Of a DNA stretch of 64,000 bases, positions 35,801 through 44,887 are shown one piece after another. The notes below the pieces were generated by a model. It made no database searches, had not been told where the DNA came from, and worked only from the letters and a program-made list of their open reading frames with translations. Location of the stretch: NCBI GenBank assembly GCA_944472135.2, contig OX235263.1:32417379-32481378 (forward strand), read 5' to 3'. The position numbers and the translations under genes are program-made. Each line of letters begins with the position of its first letter. Position 1 is the first letter of the stretch. The stretch comes from Trichobilharzia regenti. Lineage: Eukaryota > Platyhelminthes > Trematoda > Strigeidida > Schistosomatidae.

Positions 35801-38800
35801 CACCTTTAACGTCGGTGGTATGGCGGTTAGGATGCTCGCCGACCATGCACATGGTCCGGGGTTCGATCCCCGGCCACAGACTCACTCCTTTACCTCGCTG
35901 AGCCATAAATAATGCTGGTAAAGAGGAAAGGTTGGGCATGAGGCTAGCAATATCATCCTGTAAAAATAAACACTGCTACAGAAACTTGAAGCCACTAGCT
36001 TGAAGCTCTATGTTCCACCTGGGGAACGTGAAAGAGAAAAAACACCTTTAACACAGCCAAATATTATGTCTCTTATGAATACAGCATTCTTCTTAATTTG
36101 TAATGCAAAATCAAGTAGTAATTGACCGCCTTGAACTATATACTACTAATGACTTGAGATGAGGAGTTATATACCCATCATATCAACCAGTAGTGCCTGC
36201 AGTCAGATCGTTCGGGTCGAACTCCTCATCAGTGTACCAAGTCTGGCTGGGCTCAGAGAGTCTAATCAGTTCAAACCGCCCAAGCTCTGCCAAGTTACTT
36301 GAGCGAATTGGTAATACCAGAGACAAAATTGTCAATTTACACTGTTACGAAGGTGATTGAGTCTTAGAACGATGAGTGATGCTTGAATCTTGAAAAGACG
36401 AATGAACCAAGAATTTAGGCTTTATTCATTTTACAATGAAGCCGGAATGGCTTAAACATATAAAGGAAAAAAAGAGTGTTAATAGCGGTAGAGATATGAA
36501 TATGACTAGATACGTATTATAAGAAAAGTTCACAACATTCACTGCGGCTTGAAAAGGAATGAGCCATTATGTCACGCTTCTCTGGTACGCAAATTGTAAG
36601 GCCGTACACGTTGTTGTTTTTCCAAAAGAATACGCCCGTTGTTCGTTTCAGTTGTATTTTCTTCACGAAGAATATTAGGATCAGTGGTCGCATCCCCATT
36701 TACTTGTTGCTCAGGAATTGCGTCGCCCTCCGGTATTGAATTTTCAACTTGATCTATATCTTCGCCTTTGGGTGCCAGATGATGAAGAGCAACTGTATCT
36801 TCACGTCCATTACCGAAGCGAACGTGAGCGAATTGCGGGTTACAATTCAATAGCTCCACCTCTTCAACCAGGGGATCGAATTTGGACTGACGAACACTCC
36901 GCCGGAGAAGTACTGGTCCTGGCACAGTGAGCCAAGTAGGAAGAGTTGTCCCAGATGTCGATCTTCGGTTATAGGTAAACAGTCGTTCGTGTGGCGTGGC
37001 GTTCGTTGCAGTACAGAGCAAAGATCTGATGGAATGCAAGGCGTCGAGTAGAACAGACTCCCATTGTGCCGTTGGTAGGCCCCGTGATCTTAATGCTAGA
37101 GTGATGGCACGCCAAAGTGTTCCATTGAGGCGCTCGACCTGCCCATTGGCTTGAGGATTGTATGAGGTAGTACGACTGGTTGCTACGCCTTTCTCCAGAA
37201 GAAATGCCCGTAATTCGGTAGACATGAAAGCAGCGCCTCTGTCGGTATGTATGTAAGAAGGCATACCGAAAATCGAAAACAGTTGGCAAAGGCAATTCAT
37301 TACCGTTTGAGACGACATGTCGGGGCAGGCGAATGCAAAGGGGAATCGAGAATATTCATCGATCAGCGTGAGCAGATAGTGATTGCGGCTAGCTGACGGT
37401 AGAGGTCCTTTAAAGTCGATGCTTAACCTTTCAAAAGGTTGGGTTGCTTTTATGAGTTTGAAATTAGAGGGATTGTAAAATTGAGGCTTTAACTCACAGC
37501 ATGTCACGCATTTACTGGTTACATTGCGCACCTCGTCAAGGGAGAATGGAAGGTTTCTCGAGCGTACAAAATGCATCATTCGGACAACTCCAGGATGGCA
37601 CATAGAGTCATGGAGAAATTTCAAGTCGCACACTGACTGCAAGGAACCGCAGAAACTACGGGAAAATGTATCAGCAGCTTGATTATCCCTTCCAGGACGA
37701 TAAATGATGTCATATTGATAAGGGGATAGCTCAATTCTCCAACGCATTATTTTATCGTTCTTGATTTTGCCTTTATGAATCTTGTCAAACATGAATGCTA
37801 CTGAACGTTGATCAGTGACAAGTTTGAAGTGATTTCCGAGAAGGTAATGCTTCCACTTACGAATTGCTTCAACCACGGCATAGGCTTCTTTCTCAACCGA
37901 TGAATGATGTTTCTCACTTCGAGAGAGGCTTCGAGAAAAGAAGGCGACAGGTTTACCATTCTGGTTTAATGTAGCTGCAATTGAGACATCTGAAGCATCT
38001 GTTTCAACAACAAGGGGTGCTTTCGGATCAACTACCACAACGACTGCACGTTCTAAGTCGTCTTTCAGTTTGTCAAAAGCATTTCGAGTTTCGATATCAA
38101 GAGGGAAAATCCGATTATTTACCAATGGGTGGATTTTATCTGAGAAGCGAGGGATCCACTGTGAATAATAAGCAAATAATCCAACGGCCCGTTGTTGAGA
38201 TTTGATATCTGTGGGTGGTTCTAGATCACGAAGAGGTTTTAGCCGATCGGGATCTGGTTTAATAACCCCTTTTGAAACTTCATAACCGAGTAATTGTATG
38301 CTTCTGCTTGAGATCACACTTTTGGAATCATTAAGGGTTATTCCATAATTGCGTGCTGCTACCATAAACTTGTTTAGATTTTTGTCGTGTTCCTCCTGAG
38401 TTTTGCCGCAGATAGTGACATTGTCAATGTAGGCAAACGTGCTTGTGAGTTGTTCTTTACTGATCAATTCATCGATAATGCGTTGAAAACAAGCTACGCC
38501 ATTGGTAACACCAAAAGGAATTCGGCAAAATTGGTAAAGTTTCCCACAAGCCTCGAAAGCAGTATATGGTTTATCTTCGTTCCTTAGGGCAATTTGATGA
38601 TAAGCATTCTTCAGATCAAGAGTGCTGAATATGTCATATTGTGCGATTTTTTCTATCATTTCGTCAATCCTAGGTAATGGGTAAGCATCCAGAAAAGTGA
38701 ATCGATTGATTGTCTGACTATAATCAACTACCATCCTCTTTTTATGGCGTTCGTTTGACGTAACAAGAACTTGAGCTCGCCAAGGAGAATTAGAAGGTTC

Positions 38801-41800
38801 AATAACACCTTCTTGCAGTAACCGGTTGACTTCGGTGGAAATAAAACTTTCATCTTCACGAGAATAACGCCGGGATTTTATCGCGATCGGTTTACAGTCT
38901 TTTGAAAGATTTTCAAACAGAGTAGGCAGGTCGACGCGAACACAAGGTAGACCACAGAGAGAAAAAGGCGGCTTTGATCCCCCAAAAGGAATCTCAATGT
39001 GTTTGTGAAGTTTTAAAAAATCATGTCCAAGAAGGACGTCTGCACATAAATTATGAAGAATGGAAAATTTGAATAGATCATAAGTGTGGTTTTTATAGCA
39101 GATGGATAGAAAACAATGTCCTTCAGTATGACTAGTAAGATTCGTACTCGCCATTGTGATTCTGTTTCGAGACTTATGGACTTTCCAGTTATACTTACGA
39201 ACAACTGAGGAAGAGATGTAGCTCTCACTGCTTCCGGTATCCACTAGAGCTTGCATTGATTTCCCATTGACAGTAAGCTGCGTAACAGCATCAGTGAGAC
39301 TTTGAGGTGCTGAAGCCACAACGAGAGATGAAATTATAGAGTTAACTGAAGATGGACCTTTTTTCGTAGATGGCGCAGACCTGCAAACCTTCTGAAAATG
39401 TCCTTGCTTGCCACAAGCTTTGCAAACTGCATCACGGGCGGGGCATTTGGAACGAGGATGTCTACGATTACCACAGAAAAAGCATTTGGATTCAACGGCA
39501 GCAATGGTTGTTTCATTGACGGAGGGTGTGGAATCTGATGAATGAGGTACATCATGTAAAGAAATGGACGCGCAAGGTGTAACAGGATTGTTGTATGACT
39601 GCGATTGTTGATGTGCCATCTCTAGAGCTCGTGCTTGATCGTATGCCGCTTGAAAAGTTAAAGTACGCTGTTCTAATAGCCTCTGGCGTATCATCGAAGA
39701 CTGTATACCTGAGATGAATGAATCACGTAGAGATTCGTTACGATGTTCTTCGGCTGTAACTGCCCTGAATGAACAATCTGTAGTCAGCGACTTGAGTCGA
39801 CGAACAAACTGATCCAGATTTTCGCCAGATTCTTGTTTACACGTTGCTAACAAGTGTCGAGCAAACACTTCGTTGCAAGGCTGCATGTAGAGACTCTTGA
39901 GAGTGTCGATAGCTTCTTCGTATGTTTTGCATTCAGAAATGCATTCGTATACAGAAGTAGAAATATGATTGAAGAGAATATGTAGTTTCGAAGGATTTTC
40001 GGATCCCATTGATTCAATGAAGTAGGAAAAAGTCGCAAACCAGTGATCCCACTTCTTGGCAGCTCCAACTGCGTTAGGTTCTACGTCGAACCGATCAGGT
40101 CGGAAAAATCGTTCCATGAATATTGTAAAATGAATAAATTGTTACGAAGGTGATTGAGTCTTAGAACGATGAGTGATGCTTGAATCTTGAAAAGACGAAT
40201 GAACCAAGAATTTAGGCTTTATTCATTTTACAATGAAGCCGGAATGGCTTAAACATATAAAGGAAAAAAAGAGTGTTAATAGCGGTAGAGATATGAATAT
40301 GACTAGATACGTATTATAAGAAAAGTTCACAACATTCACTGCGGCTTGAAAAGGAATGAGCCATTATGTCACGCTTCTCTGGTACGCAAATTGTAAGGCC
40401 GTACACGTTGTTGTTTTTCCAAAAGAATACGCCCGTTGTTCGTTTCAGTTGTATTTTCTTCACGAAGAATATTAGGATCAGTGGTCGCATCCCCATTTAC
40501 TTGTTGCTCAGGAATTGCGTCGCCCTCCGGTATTGAATTTTCAACTTGATCTATATCTTCGCCTTTGGGTGCCAGATGATGAAGAGCAACTGTATCTTCA
40601 CGTCCATTACCGAAGCGAACGTGAGCGAATTGCGGGTTACAATTCAATAGCTCCACCTCTTCAACCAGGGGATCGAATTTGGACTGACGAACACTCCGCC
40701 GGAGAAGTACTGGTCCTGGTACAGTGAGCCAAGTAGGAAGAGTTGTCCCAGATGTCGATCTTCGGTTATAGGTAAACAGTCGTTCGTGTGGCGTGGCGTT
40801 CGTTGCAGTACAGAGCAAAGATCTGATGGAATGCAAGGCGTCGAGTAGAACAGACTCCCATTGTGCCGTTGGTAGGCCCCGTGATCTTAATGCTAGAGTG
40901 ATGGCACGCCAAAGTGTTCCATTGAGGCGCTCGACCTGCCCATTGGCTTGAGGATTGTATGAGGTAGTACGACTGGTTGCTACGCCTTTCTCCAGAAGAA
41001 ATGCCCGTAATTCGGTAGACATGAAAGCAGCGCCTCTGTCGGTATGTATGTAAGAAGGCATACCGAAAATCGAAAACAGTTGGCAAAGGCAATTCATTAC
41101 CGTTTGAGACGACATGTCGGGGCAGGCGAATGCAAAGGGGAATCGAGAATATTCATCGATCAGCGTGAGCAGATAGTGATTGCGGCTAGCTGACGGTAGA
41201 GGTCCTTTAAAGTCGATGCTTAACCTTTCAAAAGGTTGGGTTGCTTTTATGAGTTTGAAATTAGAGGGATTGTAAAATTGAGGCTTTAACTCACAGCATG
41301 TCACGCATTTACTGGTTACATTGCGCACCTCGTCAAGGGAGAATGGAAGGTTTCTCGAGCGTACAAAATGCATCATTCGGACAACTCCAGGATGGCACAT
41401 AGAGTCATGGAGAAATTTCAAGTCGCACACTGACTGCAAGGAACCGCAGAAACTACGGGAAAATGTATCAGCAGCTTGATTATCCCTTCCAGGACGATAA
41501 ATGATGTCATATTGATAAGGGGATAGCTCAATTCTCCAACGCATTATTTTATCGTTCTTGATTTTGCCTTTATGAATCTTGTCAAACATGAATGCTACTG
41601 AACGTTGATCAGTGACAAGTTTGAAGTGATTTCCGAGAAGGTAATGCTTCCACTTACGAATTGCTTCAACCACGGCATAGGCTTCTTTCTCAACCGATGA
41701 ATGATGTTTCTCACTTCGAGAGAGGCTTCGAGAAAAGAAGGCGACAGGTTTACCATTCTGGTTTAATGTAGCTGCAATTGAGACATCTGAAGCATCTGTT

Positions 41801-44800
41801 TCAACAACAAGGGGTGCTTTCGGATCAACTACCACAACGACTGCACGTTCTAAGTCGTCTTTCAGTTTGTCAAAAGCATTTCGAGTTTCGATATCAAGAG
41901 GGAAAATCCGATTATTTACCAATGGGTGGATTTTATCTGAGAAGCGAGGGATCCACTGTGAATAATAAGCAAATAATCCAACGGCCCGTTGTTGAGATTT
42001 GATATCTGTGGGTGGTTCTAGATCACGAAGAGGTTTTAGCCGATCGGGATCTGGTTTAATAACCCCCTTTGAAACTTCATAACCGAGTAATTGTATGCTT
42101 CTGCTTGAGATCACACTTTTGGAATCATTAAGGGTTATTCCATAATTGCGTGCTGCTACCATAAACTTGTTTAGATTTTTGTCGTGTTCCTCCTGAGTTT
42201 TGCCGCAGATAGTGACATTGTCAATGTAGGCAAACGTGCTTGTGAGTTGTTCTTTACTGATCAATTCATCGATAATGCGTTGAAAACAAGCTACGCCATT
42301 GGTAACACCAAAAGGAATTCGGCAAAATTGGTAAAGTTTCCCACAAGCCTCGAAAGCAGTATATGGTTTATCTTCGTTCCTTAGGGCAATTTGATGATAA
42401 GCATTCTTCAGATCAAGAGTGCTGAATATGTCATATTGTGCGATTTTTTCTATCATTTCGTCAATCCTAGGTAATGGGTAAGCATCCAGAAAAGTGAATC
42501 GATTGATTGTCTGACTATAATCAACTACCATCCTCTTTTTATGGCGTTCGTTTGACGTAACAAGAACTTGAGCTCGCCAAGGAGAATTAGAAGGTTCAAT
42601 AACACCTTCTTGCAGTAACCGGTTGACTTCGGTGGAAATAAAACTTTCATCTTCACGAGAATAACGCCGGGATTTTATCGCGATCGGTTTACAGTCTTTT
42701 GAAAGATTTTCAAACAGAGTAGGCAGGTCGACGCGAACACAAGGTAGACCACAGAGAGAAAAAGGCGGCTTTGATCCCCCAAAAGGAATCTCAATGTGTT
42801 TGTGAAGTTTTAAAAAATCATGTCCAAGAAGGACGTCTGCACATAAATTATGAAGAATGGAAAATTTGAATAGATCATAAGTGTGGTTTTTATAGCAGAT
42901 GGATAGAAAACAATGTCCTTCAGTATGACTAGTAAGATTCGTACTCGCCATTGTGATTCTGTTTCGAGACTTATGGACTTTCCAGTTATACTTACGAACA
43001 ACTGAGGAAGAGATGTAGCTCTCACTGCTTCCGGTATCCACTAGAGCTTGCATTGATTTCCCATTGACAGTAAGCTGCGTAACAGCATCAGTGAGACTTT
43101 GAGGTGCTGAAGCCACAACGAGAGATGAAATTATAGAGTTAACTGAAGATGGACCTTTTTTCGTAGATGGCGCAGACCTGCAAACCTTCTGAAAATGTCC
43201 TTGCTTGCCACAAGCTTTGCAAACTGCATCACGGGCGGGGCATTTGGAACGAGGATGTCTACGATTACCACAGAAAAAGCATTTGGATTCAACGGCAGCA
43301 ATGGTTGTTTCATTGACGGAGGGTGTGGAATCTGATGAATGAGGTACATCATGTAAAGAAATGGACGCGCAAGGTGTAACAGGATTGTTGTATGACTGCG
43401 ATTGTTGATGTGCCATCTCTAGAGCTCGTGCTTGATCGTATGCCGCTTGAAAAGTTAAAGTACGCTGTTCTAATAGCCTCTGGCGTATCATCGAAGACTG
43501 TATACCTGAGATGAATGAATCACGTAGAGATTCGTTACGATGTTCTTCGGCTGTAACTGCCCTGAATGAACAATCTGTAGTCAGCGACTTGAGTCGACGA
43601 ACAAACTGATCCAGATTTTCGCCAGATTCTTGTTTACACGTTGCTAACAAGTGTCGAGCAAACACTTCGTTGCAAGGCTGCATGTAGAGACTCTTGAGAG
43701 TGTCGATAGCTTCTTCGTATGTTTTGCATTCAGAAATGCATTCGTATACAGAAGTAGAAATATGATTGAAGAGAATATGTAGTTTCGAAGGATTTTCGGA
43801 TCCCATTGATTCAATGAAGTAGGAGAAAGTCGCAAACCAGTGATCCCACTTCTTGGCAGCTCCAACTGCGTTAGGTTCTACGTCGAACCGATCAGGTCGG
43901 AAAAATCGTTCCATGAATATTGTAAAATGAATAAATTGTTACGAAGGTGATTGAGTCTTAGAACGATGAGTGATGCTTGAATCTTGAAAAGACGAATGAA
44001 CCAAGAATTTAGGCTTTATTCATTTTACAATGAAGCCGGAATGGCTTAAACATATAAAGGAAAAAAAGAGTGTTAATAGCGGTAGAGATATGAATATGAC
44101 TAGATACGTATTATAAGAAAAGTTGACAACATACACAATTCGGCAATTGATGGCCTTCGTTTAACCCATTTCCGTAGGTTGAGACGAAAGTGTGGCAAGT
44201 TTAGTTCGCTTTAGCTCATATATTCATTCAACTTCATCTTCCACCGGTATTCATATGCAAGTTGACATTCTTTCTAGATTACTTTTATATTAGAATAGTT
44301 TTATGTAGGAAGCGGTTTTGCACACACACACACACATTAAGTGCTGATGAACTTCTATAGAATTAACTGAACTAGTAGTGTGTTAGTTTGATCTCTCAAG
44401 CTAATTTCAATTATTGTGAGTCATATGGTAAAGATATTTAACGTTGTTCATTCAACTGTCAGAATGGATTTGACACCATGGACACTTGATGATGCAATAT
44501 CATTACCCTGGAACTTATCTTCGCCCTCTACTAATTCCAAGTTAATTTCCTCGCCACCCCACCACCACAGTGTTATTTGTTTATATAACATTACTGATTT
44601 CATAAACTGATAACTATAAAATACGTGAGAACTATTTTAAATGAAAACAAGTGATTCAGCGAAGAAACTCTTAAACTAATTTATCATCAAGCTGTACAAT
44701 CGTATATATATGCCACCTGATTTTTAACTATGATTATAATCACAAACATTTTAGTTTTAATTGCATTTCATACTACTATTATTATTTTATGCATTCACAC

Positions 44801-44840
44801 CTATGATTCAATTCCCTCACCGAATGTAACTTCTTAAAAA

Positions 44841-44887
<47 letters not shown>

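Larger units (their letters stand above)
36343..44131 (-). mobile_element. Gypsy LTR retrotransposon, head-to-tail dimer
   Basis: The order is LTR-internal-LTR-internal-LTR with an exact period of 3,797 bp. The three 195 bp LTRs start TG and end CA. The whole array is bounded by one 5 bp target duplication, tacac, at 36338-36342 and 44132-44136. Each internal part has one full 1,181-codon frame. I noticed only a few point differences between copies, so the array is young. Domain order (PR-RT-RH-IN) places it in Gypsy. The two CCHC knuckles and single gag-pol frame recall the CsRn1 group of flukes, which is inference. It lies antisense in intron 7 of the carrier gene. Confidence 0.92.

Noticed and set aside
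36718..36930. Plus-strand 70-aa frame, repeated at 40515
   Set aside because: It repeats only because the Gypsy copies repeat. It lies antisense to the integrase C-terminal region and has no independent support.
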